Below, piece after piece: positions 46,501 to 54,211 of a stretch of 64,000 nt of DNA. The translations under genes were made by a program, and so were the position numbers. Below the pieces are notes generated by a model, which had not been told where the DNA came from, searched no databases, and was given only the letters and a program-made list of their open reading frames with translations. Source of the stretch: Blastocatellia bacterium (GTDB lineage: Bacteria > Acidobacteriota > Blastocatellia > UBA7656); NCBI GenBank assembly GCA_035275065.1, contig DATENM010000066.1:43095-107094 (forward strand). Reading direction: 5' to 3'. How positions within the stretch are numbered: the first letter of the stretch is position 1; each line of letters starts with the position of its first letter.

Positions 46501-46874
46501 CTGTCAAATCAGTGGCCTTCTCGCCCGATGGCAAAGTGCTGGCCAGCGGCAGCGAAGATCTTACTATCAAGCTGTGGGAGGCGAGCAGCGGCAGGCTGCT
46601 GAACACGCTTCAAGAGCGCGCGGTTCAAGTCTTCTCGGTGGCCTTCTCGCCCGACGGCAAAGTGCTGGCCAGCGGCAGCAATGATAAATCGATCAAACTG
46701 TGGGAAGTGAGCAGCGGCAAGCCGCTAGATACACTGCAAGGGCACGCGGCCTCTGTCATATCGGTAGCCTTTTCGCCCGACGGCAAAGTGCTGGCCAGCG
46801 GGAGCGGGGATGATACCGTCAGGCTGTTTTTTGCGGCGACGGAGCAAGAAGTGGCAGCGCAAAGAAGTCATTGA
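43503..46874 (+). CDS. nSTAND1 NTPase with membrane helix and twelve WD40 repeats
   Basis: 1,123 residues. The N-terminal signature NPFPGLRPFEF and FFGRE (about 17-36) and the NTPase define nSTAND1: Walker A GTSGSGKSS (57-65), Walker B IVIADQFEEL. A membrane helix (about 507-529) and a Lys/Glu/Gln-rich coiled coil follow, then LLYVSDMNLAQKAFD. The WD40 domain occupies about 615-1118: exactly twelve 42-residue repeats. STAND proteins bind a ligand through C-terminal repeats, then oligomerise using ATP. With a TIR partner overlapping by four bases, this is probably the sensor of a two-gene conflict or cell-suicide module; no ligand is known. Confidence 0.92.
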   Translation: MIQESIDRLADLEIPPNPFPGLRPFEFLESYLFFGREDQSERLVEKLGRQRFLAVVGTSGSGKSSLVRAGLLPALIGGMMRQAGSAWRVALMRPGNDPLGNLAAALNSLDAFGSEDEENRSLQIAITETTLRRGNLGLVEAVRQARMPESENLIVIADQFEELFRVAQGTKPESAENDKAAFVKLLLEASRQLEVNIYVVLTMRSDYLGDCAQFWELPEAINESQYLVPRLTYEQRRAAITGPAKMGGAEMTPRLVNRLLNDVGDNPDQLPILQHALMRTWDNWQAEGRAAEPVDLRHYEAIGGMSEALSRHADEAYNELPEALHKVAEKTFKALTEKGPDNREVRNPIALRDLCETVSAPPPDVIAVIEAFRRQGRSFLMPPADIALTDDTLIDISHESLIRVWTRLSEWVEAESRSARQYQRLAETAMLHERGKEGLLRDPALQVALNWRRQNDPNPAWARRYHPDLSAALEGEEQQALEPEQVFERAMRFLDASRQQRTALLVRRRLAIAGLILLSLVAIVAAVFALKQKKVAEQKTNEVEQQKNEAVEQGRTVRQLLYVSDMNLAQKAFDDKNQAMGYKLLNTYLPAPDEEDLRDFDWYYLWRSHHDESAVLRGHTDPVISVAYSPDGKLLASGSKDKTIKLWEVSSGKPLGTLQGHEDSVLSVIFSPDGKVLASSSSDKTIKLWEAGSGKLLSTLEGHGAAVSLVAFSPDGKLLASGSYDKTIKLWEADSGKLLNTLQGHAGFVSSVAFSPDGKLLASASDDATIRLWEVRSGKLLRTLRGHEAPISSVAFSPDGKLLASASDDNTIKLWEVSTGRLRNTLQGHADAVYSVIFSPDGKLLASGSYDATIKLWEVSSGKLLRTLQGHADSIPSVIFSPDGKLLASGSWDTTIKLWEVDTNRPPNILQGHANSVFSVAFSPDGKLLASGSYDKTIKLWEAGSGRLLSTLEGHAGFVSSVAFSPDGKLLASGSWDTTIKLWEVSSGKLMNTLEGHKSPVKSVAFSPDGKVLASGSEDLTIKLWEASSGRLLNTLQERAVQVFSVAFSPDGKVLASGSNDKSIKLWEVSSGKPLDTLQGHAASVISVAFSPDGKVLASGSGDDTVRLFFAATEQEVAAQRSH
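45345..46856 (+). repeat. Twelve tandem 126-bp WD40-coding repeats
   Basis: Units start at 45345 and recur every 126 bases with no indel (checked at 45471, 45597 and 46731). Much of each unit is identical DNA, for example CTCGCCCGATGGCAAGCT and GTGGCCTTCTCGCCCGA. Variation is concentrated in the codons just after the GH pair, at the residue after SGS/SAS, and in the last few positions. Repeats 4 and 9 share the same variable block (AGFVSS). Confidence 0.95.
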
Positions 46875-46890
46875 CCTGAGCAGCTTCGTC

Positions 46891-48216
46891 TTACTGTCCG
46901 ACAACCGAAGCGAGTCGTGCGGCTTCGGCTTGCGCGCTCTGGATCACTTCGCGCTCGTCCATCGTCGTCAATCGGCCTCCGTCCAGGACGCGGCGACCGT
47001 CAATCCATACCATCTCCACGTCGCTCGATTGCGCCGCGTAGACAATTGTTGAAACTACGTCAGGCCGCGGCGTCGTGTGCGGGCGGTCGAGATTCAACAA
47101 AATCAAGTCGGCGCGCTTGCCCGCTTCGATGCTGCCGATCTCATCGGCCAACCCCAGCGCCCGCGCCCCGTCCGTCGTCGCCATGCGCAAGACCGTGAGC
47201 GCCGGCAAGGCTTCCGGGCCGTGCAGGGCTTTTTGCAGCAAAGCCGCCGTCCGCATCTCTGTGAACATATCCAGCCGGTTGTTGCACGGCGCGCCATCGG
47301 CCCCTAGCGTCACCGAGATGCCTTGCGCTTTCATCTCGGCCACACGCGCCAGGCCCGATCCGAGCTTGAGATTTGACGATGGGCAGTGCGCGACATGCGC
47401 GCCGGTCTGCTTGAGAACGGCCATCTCGCCGTCGCTCAAATGAACGCAGTGCGCCAGCACCGCGTGTGGCCCGGCTAGGCCCACCGCGTTTAAGTAGTCA
47501 ATATTACGCAAGCCGGTTTCGCGCTCGACCAGGGCAATCTCATCGCGGTTTTCGGAAGCGTGGGTGTGAACGATGACGCCGCGCTCACGCGCCAGCCGCG
47601 CCACCTGTTCGAGCAAGCCGCGCGTGCAACTGACGGCGAAACGTGGCGCGAAGCAGTAACGGATGCGCCCGTCGGCTTGGCCATGCCAGCGCTCCAGCAA
47701 GCGGAGCGATTCAGCAATCGAAGCCTCTGTTTCTTCGTGCAGCGCGGCGGGAACGTCGTCGCCTTTGTCCATCATGCACTTGCCGACGGTGGCGCGAAAG
47801 CCTGTCTCTTCGACGGCGCGGAAGACCGCTTCGGTATGATTGACCGTCTCCATCGTCAGCGCTGTGGTCGTGCCGCCGCGGATCATCTCGGCGATGCCGA
47901 GCCGCGCCGAGGCATAGAGCGATTCGGGCGTGTGCGCCGCTTCCATCGGCCAGATGCGCTTCTTTAACCAGTCAATCAAGGCGAGGTCGTCTGCCGCGCC
48001 GCGAAACAACGTCTGGCAGAGATGAACGTGCGTCTGCACCAGTCCCGGCAACAGCACGCGACCGCGCGCGTCAACGGTCTCGTCGGCGCGGGCCGTCAGC
48101 GACGCGCCGACCGCCGCGATGCGGGTGCCTTCGATCAGCACGTCACCCGCAAGGGTGCGGTTGCCGGCATCCATCGTCACGACGGTCGCATTTTTGATTA
48201 ACAGTGAATCGCTCAT
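46891..48216 (-). CDS. TRZ/ATZ-family deaminase (MTA/SAH deaminase or related nucleobase deaminase)
   Basis: 441 residues, amidohydrolase superfamily. Metal ligands: QTHVHLCQTLFRG, VIVHTHASENRDE, VLAHCVHLS and LGADGAPCNN. The HLCQTLFRG and PSSNLKLGSGLA segments are typical of 5-methylthioadenosine/S-adenosylhomocysteine deaminases and atrazine chlorohydrolase relatives. It deaminates a purine nucleoside or similar N-heterocycle; exact substrate unclear. ATG 48216 has a weak SD. The gene is convergent with the nSTAND gene, 16 bases apart, and therefore independent of it. Confidence 0.88.
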   Translation of the reverse strand: MSDSLLIKNATVVTMDAGNRTLAGDVLIEGTRIAAVGASLTARADETVDARGRVLLPGLVQTHVHLCQTLFRGAADDLALIDWLKKRIWPMEAAHTPESLYASARLGIAEMIRGGTTTALTMETVNHTEAVFRAVEETGFRATVGKCMMDKGDDVPAALHEETEASIAESLRLLERWHGQADGRIRYCFAPRFAVSCTRGLLEQVARLARERGVIVHTHASENRDEIALVERETGLRNIDYLNAVGLAGPHAVLAHCVHLSDGEMAVLKQTGAHVAHCPSSNLKLGSGLARVAEMKAQGISVTLGADGAPCNNRLDMFTEMRTAALLQKALHGPEALPALTVLRMATTDGARALGLADEIGSIEAGKRADLILLNLDRPHTTPRPDVVSTIVYAAQSSDVEMVWIDGRRVLDGGRLTTMDEREVIQSAQAEAARLASVVGQ

Positions 48217-48321
48217 GGCCCGACCGTTCCATCAATGCAGGCGCAAGATTAGGGAAGAATACCTGGCAAGTCAATCGTTTTCGCGTGCGCCATCAGTGAT
48301 GCGGTCGGGCCAGACTCGGCT

Positions 48322-49164
48322 TCACGCCGGGATGACTAAAACCTGTCCCACCTGAATCATATTCGGGTTATCGATATCGTTGGCTTCGCAGATGGCATCG
48401 ACCGTCGTGTCATAGCGACTGGCAATCGAGCCGAGCGTATCGCCCGATTTCACAGTGTAAGTCTGTGTGCTGGCCGCTGGCGGCGGCGCTGTTTGCGCGG
48501 GCGGCGTGTTCGCTTCCGATGACTCTGGAAGGAGCGGGGTGGACGGGCCACTGGCCGTCGCCCCGATCAAAGCCAGCAGGTCATCGAGCGAGCCGTTGAA
48601 GTAGTCGAGGTCTACGGGATTCATCCCCGCCACTGACCCGGATTGAGAATACTGCCAGAAAGCCCAGGTGCTCCAGCCGTTGACCTTCTTCGGCGTCGAG
48701 ACGCCGTACTCCGCGACCCACAGCGGGTATCTGCCGAAGCCGCTGGTCATATTGTCATTCCAGAAGGAAGGGCCTGTGTAGATCATCGGCGTGCGCCCCA
48801 ACCCCTGCTCAACGATGTCGAGCCACTGCTGAACGCCATTGACGAGATTGGTTGTGCCGCCCCCGGCTTCGACATCCAGGACGGGCGGCAGATCATTACT
48901 TTCCAGATGGCCGACGGTCTGGAGGAAAAGGTTCGCCTGCGCCGCCGGGTCATTTGCCGAAACGTAGAAGTGGTACGCCCCGCGAATGATTCCTGCCGCT
49001 TTCATTGCCGGCCAGTTGGTGCTGAACTTCGAGTCTACCTTCGAGCTGCCGTAGGTTGCCCTGGCAAAAGCGAACGCGTTGCCCGCCGCTTTCACACTCT
49101 GCCAGTTCACCGTCTCTTGATAATAAGAAACGTCTATACCGCTTAACCGGGTTGTTGACGACAT
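48322..49164 (-). CDS. GH25 lysozyme with C-terminal LysM domain
   Basis: 280 residues. GH25 muramidase domain at about 7-195: GIDVSYYQETVNW with the conserved Asp, PPVLDVEAGG with the DxE pair, MIYTGPSFW and WAFWQYSQSG. A Pro/Ala linker (about 205-232) leads to a LysM domain (about 234-279, YTVKSGDTLGSIASRYD), which binds GlcNAc polymers. It cleaves peptidoglycan. ATG 49164 follows AGGAGG at five bases and leaves no signal peptide: the N-terminus (MSSTTRLSG) is polar. It must therefore be released by lysis, a holin or another route, or act intracellularly. No phage genes adjoin it. Confidence 0.9.
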   Translation of the reverse strand: MSSTTRLSGIDVSYYQETVNWQSVKAAGNAFAFARATYGSSKVDSKFSTNWPAMKAAGIIRGAYHFYVSANDPAAQANLFLQTVGHLESNDLPPVLDVEAGGGTTNLVNGVQQWLDIVEQGLGRTPMIYTGPSFWNDNMTSGFGRYPLWVAEYGVSTPKKVNGWSTWAFWQYSQSGSVAGMNPVDLDYFNGSLDDLLALIGATASGPSTPLLPESSEANTPPAQTAPPPAASTQTYTVKSGDTLGSIASRYDTTVDAICEANDIDNPNMIQVGQVLVIPA

Positions 49165-49350
49165 ACTTGCCTCCTGAAGTTTTTTAAGTGACCGATACAA
49201 CTGGACAGTTCGGTTACGACGACAAAGATGTATACCACAGCTCGCCGGTGTAGGTCACCGGTTACGATGAGCAAAGCGCAGCGAAATCGAATGTGGACAA
49301 GATGCCGGAAAATGTAGAAGATATTATTCAGCCGGGCGGGCGGTTTGCTT

Positions 49351-49788
49351 ATGGCTGAAGATGAGGGCAAACAAAAACTGCGTGATGGGCTGAAAGCGGT
49401 GCGCGGCGAGCTGGAAGAGATTCTGCGCGCGCTTTCCATGGATGCCAGCGATGCCGGCGATGACGGGCGCGAAACGCTCGCCGCGCCGGCTTCAACTGAT
49501 GCGCCGCCGAACTTCTTTGCCGAGATCACGCAGGGCGAGCAGGCACCCGACGAAGAGGTCTACCGCAAGGTGCTGCGCATCATCACCAGCCTGGGTTATG
49601 CCTCGACGCTGGTCTTGCAACATCGCCTGGAGATCAGTTACCGCCAGGCGTCGAGCATCGTCGCGGCGCTCGAACGCGATGGCATGGTCGCCCCGGCGCA
49701 CGGCTTCCGCCCGCATAAGACACTGCCTCCCGCCTATCAGCTCCTCGAATCGCTCGAACCCAACCTCGGCGAGCAGCGCAAACATTAA
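49351..49788 (+). CDS. Stand-alone FtsK gamma-like winged-helix protein
   Basis: 145 residues. The acidic, helical N-terminus (about 1-65) has no recognisable domain. Residues about 75-135 (DEEVYRKVLRIITSLGYAS, LEISYRQASSIVAALERDGMV, HGFRPHKTL) match the C-terminal gamma domain of FtsK/SpoIIIE. That domain reads the KOPS/SRS sequences orienting chromosome translocation. There is no motor domain here. It may be a DNA-binding adaptor; function unknown. ATG 49351 is chosen over a TTG two codons earlier; the SD is weak. Confidence 0.7.
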   Translation: MAEDEGKQKLRDGLKAVRGELEEILRALSMDASDAGDDGRETLAAPASTDAPPNFFAEITQGEQAPDEEVYRKVLRIITSLGYASTLVLQHRLEISYRQASSIVAALERDGMVAPAHGFRPHKTLPPAYQLLESLEPNLGEQRKH

Positions 49789-49790
49789 GC

Positions 49791-51011
49791 TCACTCAAGC
49801 GGCCATCGGGCTTCCATGAATTGCAGGCACAGGCGCTCCTCGCCGCCCCTGGCGGTGAAGCGATTACGCACCAGGGCGAGGCTGCTGAAATCCTGATTGC
49901 CGCTGGTCACGCGCACCATCTCGAAGTCCTCAGGGGCCTGCCTGACACGCACGCGCGCGCCGCCCAGACTGATATTTTCGGTGACCGCGACTTCGCGCCC
50001 GAGCAACGCTCTTGCCTCGTCGAGGTATTCTACAAGGACGCGCTCGGCGCGCTCGACACGAGGTTCGCGGCGGCGGTCGGGGCCATTCCACGGTTGCGTG
50101 CGGAAGGCCGACCAGGGCTTGTGCAAATAACCAGCGGGCGGCTGGTTGCCGATGAACTCAAGGCCGACAACCCGTGTCCCGCCGTCTGCCGGCTCGACGC
50201 GCCGCACGATGGCATACATGTTGTACCCCGGCTCGCTGAAGCCATGACTGCGCAGCTTGGTCGGCAGCGGCAACGTGACGTGGACGACAGCCCCATGACA
50301 GAGGCGAGCTTGCAAGCGCAGGGCGACGCCCAGACGGCTGACGTTGATGGTTTTGGTGACCTCCTGCCAGCGATTGCCCTGGCGGTCGTAGCCTTTGACA
50401 AAGATGGGCACCGAGAGGTTGAAGCGCTCGGCGCGGCGGCGGTTGACCACGGCTGCCGCTTCGGTGGCGGGCCGCGTGAAGAGAACCTGCGGCGTCGGCA
50501 CTTTGATGGCAAGCGGCGCGCTGTGACGCTTCGCCGGGCGCTCTTGCTCGGCGCGGTCACGCTTCAGGCTGCCCGATGCGCGCCTGAGGCTGCCCGATGT
50601 GCGTTTCTTCGGCTTGATGGTTTCGACAGGCAGCGGCGCGGCTTTGCGGTGTCCGAGCGCCGCGTCGTAGTCGGCGCGCAGGCGCGGGTTGGTCAGCACC
50701 AGAAAGGCTTTCGACAGTTTGTCGAAGGCCGTGTCGACCTGCATCAGCATTTCGTCAGGGACGGCGGCGCGGACTTTGTGATACGTCGGGTGGAGCACGG
50801 CGATGGCGTCGTGGTAAGCCTGGACGATCTCGTCTTCGGACGCCGAGCGGTCAACGCCGAGCAGTTGATAATAGGTCACGGCCTGGTCGAGGCGTTCGAG
50901 CAAGTAGCCGATTTCCAGATAGTGAGCGCTAATCAGCTTGGCGGTGCTGCCCGCCTTCGGCCTCGCGGCCTTTAAGTCGCCCGATGGGCGCAGCGCGCCG
51001 GAGCTTTTCAT
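49791..51011 (-). CDS. J-domain-like protein with two PilZ (c-di-GMP-binding) domains
   Basis: 406 residues, cytoplasmic. The J-like domain (about 46-120) reads YYQLLGVDRSASEDEIVQAY and ends TNPRLRADYDAALG, but the HPD tripeptide that activates DnaK is HPT here (74-76), so co-chaperone activity is doubtful. A basic linker follows (about 130-185). PilZ 1 begins RRRAERF (191) with NVSRLGVAL; PilZ 2 begins DRRREPR (about 320) with ENISLGGARV. Both carry the RxxxR and [D/N]xSxxG c-di-GMP motifs. A c-di-GMP-responsive regulator is likely. ATG 51011 has AGAGG six bases upstream. It is convergent with the FtsK-gamma-like gene, 2 bases apart. Confidence 0.85.
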   Translation of the reverse strand: MKSSGALRPSGDLKAARPKAGSTAKLISAHYLEIGYLLERLDQAVTYYQLLGVDRSASEDEIVQAYHDAIAVLHPTYHKVRAAVPDEMLMQVDTAFDKLSKAFLVLTNPRLRADYDAALGHRKAAPLPVETIKPKKRTSGSLRRASGSLKRDRAEQERPAKRHSAPLAIKVPTPQVLFTRPATEAAAVVNRRRAERFNLSVPIFVKGYDRQGNRWQEVTKTINVSRLGVALRLQARLCHGAVVHVTLPLPTKLRSHGFSEPGYNMYAIVRRVEPADGGTRVVGLEFIGNQPPAGYLHKPWSAFRTQPWNGPDRRREPRVERAERVLVEYLDEARALLGREVAVTENISLGGARVRVRQAPEDFEMVRVTSGNQDFSSLALVRNRFTARGGEERLCLQFMEARWPLE

Positions 51012-51245
51012 AAGCGGCCTCTTGACTGGGTTCGTTTGGGACTTCTCCGGGGGTAGAAGCCGAGTTTGTTTGGAACGCTCTCGGCCATTATGAATGCCGC
51101 AAGGCGGAAGTCAACAATATTGTACGGCGAGCGCCGTCGTGCCTCACCCGCGCGGGCCAGGTGAATCATACCGAGGAGAGAATCACTCGTCGTGGGATGA
51201 GGCAACCTTGTCGCGCGGCGAAGAAGCGGGGCCGGCTGCGCAGTC

Positions 51246-51824
51246 TTAAAGCACAAGCCCGATTGCCGAAAGCACGCCCAGGACCAGGCAAATGCTCGCC
51301 GACACCGGGCGCAGAATCGACAGCGGGATGCGCTGGCGAATCCCGCGGCCTAAGGCGAGGGCGAGCAGGCCCTTGGTGATCAACGCCAGGGTGGCGCCGA
51401 TCCAGACGACCAGCGGCACCTGGTAGCGGGCCGTCAGCGAGGCCGCCATCACCTGCCCGACGTCACCCCACTCTGAAAACAGGATGGCGGCGAAGCTAAT
51501 CAGCGCGGCCCGCGAAAAATAGTTCTCCTTCTCGCGCCGTGCCGGCTCGCCCTCACTCTTCTTGAACCAGATGACGAGCGCGGTGGCGAAGAAGGTAGCG
51601 GTGCTGGTGACGACCACGAGCGACCTCGGCAGATCGGCGATGAACTGCCCCAGCAGCACGGCCACCAGCGTCTTGATCATGAAAGCCGCGGTGAACCCGC
51701 AGAAGACATACAGCGAGCGGAAACGCAGCGTCAGAGAGCTGATCGTATAGATACTCTTGTCGCCCGCTAACTCGGCCATGAAGATCGTGCCGTAGGTGGC
51801 CAGGAGCAGGTAAACCATGTTCAC
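51246..51824 (-). CDS. GDT1/TMEM165 (UPF0016) family cation transporter
   Basis: 192 residues with six predicted membrane helices in two homologous halves. Each half carries the family motif E-x-G-D: FMAELAGDKS near residue 15 and FSEWGDVGQ near 117. Members export or exchange Mn2+ and Ca2+/H+. The second motif reads GDVG rather than the more usual GDKS/T or GDRS. The GTG start at 51824 has GAGG eight bases upstream; ATG 51845 (no SD) and ATG 51818 are in frame. No mntR-type box was seen. Confidence 0.85.
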   Translation of the reverse strand: MNMVYLLLATYGTIFMAELAGDKSIYTISSLTLRFRSLYVFCGFTAAFMIKTLVAVLLGQFIADLPRSLVVVTSTATFFATALVIWFKKSEGEPARREKENYFSRAALISFAAILFSEWGDVGQVMAASLTARYQVPLVVWIGATLALITKGLLALALGRGIRQRIPLSILRPVSASICLVLGVLSAIGLVL

Positions 51825-51958
51825 CGTCCAATCCTCTGCGCCCATCTTCGCAGCCGGCGCGGCAGGCCCGCCCTTACGGACTAAGCGGGCGGGCCTGCCG
51901 GTCTGAGCCCGCTGCCCGCCGGCCTAATCAGGCTGGCGGTACAGACGCGACTCGCCGC

Positions 51959-53599
51959 CTAGAAGAAGGACGAGCCGACCCACGTCCCCCAGGTGTTGAC
52001 GGCGGCGGCGAACTCGCTGTAGAACCAGATGACTTTCGGGTTCGAGGGGTCGGCGCAAACGCCGTTGTAGTCGCCCCAGCGGTTGCGACCGCCGCCGTCC
52101 AGGGCGACGTAGTTGGCAACGCCGGCCTTCAGCAGCGCGCTCGCCTGCAAGCTGCCGAGCGGGTCGGTGGCCTTGCGGCCCGTGTAGAAGATGGAGCCGA
52201 ACTCGTTCGTGCCGCAGCGCGAGAAGACCATGATCATGTTGCCGTTGGCGTCCGGGCAGCAGGCCGGGTAGAAGTAACTAAGGCTCGCAGCGCCGTAGAT
52301 GCCTTGTTGGACGAGCGAGGGGGTGGCGGCCTGTATCTGGAACCAGTGGATCGACGCCTGGCTGGCTGCCGCCACCCAGTTGTGAGTCGTCGTCAGCGCG
52401 CACCAGAGCGAGCCGCCGCGGAAGACCGCGTGCAGGACGCGCACGTCCCCCGTGTTCAGCGGCGCATTGTTGCCCTTCTGCGGGGCGTTGGGCGGCAGGC
52501 TGTAAGCCGCCGTCGCGACGCTCGCCTTCGTCAAACTAAAGCTGCTCCCGGATTGCGTCAGCCGCCAGACGGTCAGCGAGTTGCCGCTCGGGAACAACGA
52601 ATTCACCAGGTACTCCACCTGCGGCGCGCCGAACGTGTGACAGGGCTGGATGGTGAAGGCGGTCGAGCCATTCGGGTTCTTCATGTTCACGAAGTCGACG
52701 AAGGTCGCCGCCCCGCCCGAGTAAGGCCCCGCCTTCGGGACGACGCGAATCTTCGCATACTGGAAGCCGCCGCCGAAGGCAAACTGGTTCGAGGTGATGT
52801 AGAGGTTGTTCGGGTCGACGCCGAGCGCCGGGAAGTCTGCCCAGTTGTTGGTCAGCGTACTGCCGTCAACCATGGCGTTCAGGCTGTAGTTGCGCCACGA
52901 CCCCAGCGGGTTGGTCGTCGCAGAGACCGACAGCAGGTAGGCCGACTTCTTCGGGTTTTGCGAGACGGCGACTGCCAGGAGCACATAGCGCCCGGTGTGC
53001 TGATCGAACAAAAGCTTGGGGTCAAAGATTGTGACCCCTGAAATCACGTTACTGAACCACACGGTCAGGGTGCGCACGAGGACAGGGGCGCCGCCGGTCT
53101 TGTTGTAAACCGCCACAGAGGAGTTGACCGAGAGCATGACGTGGCTGGGGCCTGTCGCCATGGTGCAGTCGGGCGGGATCCACCCGGTCGCCGAAAAGCC
53201 TGCGAAGTTGGTCGAAGGCAGCGGCGCCGCGGCGACCGGGCCGCCGGCAGGCGCGAGCTCGGTGACCGCCGCCGCCGCCACTTCCTCCTTCTTGCCTCTA
53301 TCCTTGGCGATGGTCGCCGCCCCCTTAGGTATCTTCGCCTTGCGGGCCGCCGCTTTGAGTCTCTCGAACTGCGCGTCAGGGATAGGGTAGCGGCTGGTGT
53401 AGGGGCGCGGCTCCTTCAGTTCGGGGAGCGAGGCGTTCAAAGCCTCCAGCGATTCCTGAGTGGGTTCAAATTCTTTGCCTTTGCCGGACTTGCCGCGCAG
53501 CTCTGGAATATCACTGCCGACTACCCGTTTGCTGGCGCTCTTCTTGCTCGATGTCTTCTTGCTCGATGTTTTCTTAGCAGATGATTTGCTCTTTGCCAT
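51959..53599 (-). CDS. Propeller-like protein with Lys/Ser-rich tail, related to the C25 protein N-domain
   Basis: 546 residues. The first 25 residues are histone H1-like (repeats of SSKK/TSSKK) with no signal peptide. A helical segment follows (about 60-115, PDAQFERLKAAARKAKIPKG). The main domain starts near residue 130 with FSATGWIPPDCTMATGPSHVMLSVNSS, matching the propeller domain of the C25 protein (PPDTHGDVGPNHYILSVNSS), and ends TWVGSSFF. The repeated Trp/Gly pattern suggests a beta-propeller. ATG 53599 has AAGGAG seven bases upstream. How it would be exported, if at all, is unclear. Function unknown. Confidence 0.75.
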   Translation of the reverse strand: MAKSKSSAKKTSSKKTSSKKSASKRVVGSDIPELRGKSGKGKEFEPTQESLEALNASLPELKEPRPYTSRYPIPDAQFERLKAAARKAKIPKGAATIAKDRGKKEEVAAAAVTELAPAGGPVAAAPLPSTNFAGFSATGWIPPDCTMATGPSHVMLSVNSSVAVYNKTGGAPVLVRTLTVWFSNVISGVTIFDPKLLFDQHTGRYVLLAVAVSQNPKKSAYLLSVSATTNPLGSWRNYSLNAMVDGSTLTNNWADFPALGVDPNNLYITSNQFAFGGGFQYAKIRVVPKAGPYSGGAATFVDFVNMKNPNGSTAFTIQPCHTFGAPQVEYLVNSLFPSGNSLTVWRLTQSGSSFSLTKASVATAAYSLPPNAPQKGNNAPLNTGDVRVLHAVFRGGSLWCALTTTHNWVAAASQASIHWFQIQAATPSLVQQGIYGAASLSYFYPACCPDANGNMIMVFSRCGTNEFGSIFYTGRKATDPLGSLQASALLKAGVANYVALDGGGRNRWGDYNGVCADPSNPKVIWFYSEFAAAVNTWGTWVGSSFF

Positions 53600-53729
53600 A
53601 GCGTTCTCCTTTTCCGACTATTCCGCGGCGGCGGCGAGCACTGCATTTCGTCTCTCAGGCAGGTGGGAGATGCGGGATTTCAGCCCGTTGCCAATTACCA
53701 AGGCCGGACTCAAGTGGGATCCGCCGCCG

Positions 53730-53969
53730 TTAGCGGCGACGCGGCCCGCCTTTCTTGTTCTTCACCGGGCGGTCTTCCTGTGCATGCTCGACTTGCGCCG
53801 GCGGCGCGTGTTTGGCGGCCTCTTTTAGGCGTTGGTACTCTTCCTCGGAGACAGGCAGGCCGGGGGCCGGCGCCTCTTTGGGCTTGCCGGCCGGGGCCGC
53901 CGGTTCTTCCGACGATTCCTGTGGATTGAATAGTGCCCCATCCGGGCCAACGCCGCGTTTTGATTTCAT
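53730..53969 (-). CDS. Small charged protein sharing a motif with its neighbour
   Basis: 79 residues, hydrophilic, no signal peptide. The segment LPVSEEEYQRLKEAAKHA resembles PIPDAQFERLKAAARKA in the 546-residue protein encoded next on the same strand, and both have basic tails (here KNKKGGPRRR). ATG 53969 has AGGG about nine bases upstream. The genes are 130 bases apart and probably functionally linked. No known family. Confidence 0.6.
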   Translation of the reverse strand: MKSKRGVGPDGALFNPQESSEEPAAPAGKPKEAPAPGLPVSEEEYQRLKEAAKHAPPAQVEHAQEDRPVKNKKGGPRRR

Positions 53970-54211
53970 GTTCGTTCCCTTGATCGAAGTGCTGTGAAGT
54001 TACTTGACGACGAGAAGAGCTGAGGTAGCGGAGATTTTGCTGTCGTGCAGACCCCCGAGGCTCGTTCTCGCCGAAACCCAGGACGCGAGTAGAAGGTACA
54101 TCGTTTTGTTATATGTGTCAAATCACAAATAGGCCGACCCTGAGGTTTCTCGTCCGCCCGCCGCTGAGAACGGGCGATTCGCCGCGCAGACTCGGCGCTT
54201 TGCGGGGCGAG
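53970..54211. other. Intergenic region
   Basis: About 240 bases with no gene. On the minus strand a perfect TTGACA near 54113-54118 is followed 17 bases later by a poor -10 (TACCTT), so it is at best a weak promoter for the 79-residue gene. No RNA structure was recognised. Confidence 0.4.

Noticed and set aside
45345..46856. Possible CRISPR or minisatellite.
   Set aside because: The 126-bp units are in-frame WD40 codons with no spacer structure.
51008..51256. Short minus-strand open frame between the J-PilZ gene and the GDT1 gene.
   Set aside because: No SD, no recognisable features, and it overlaps the ends of both neighbours.
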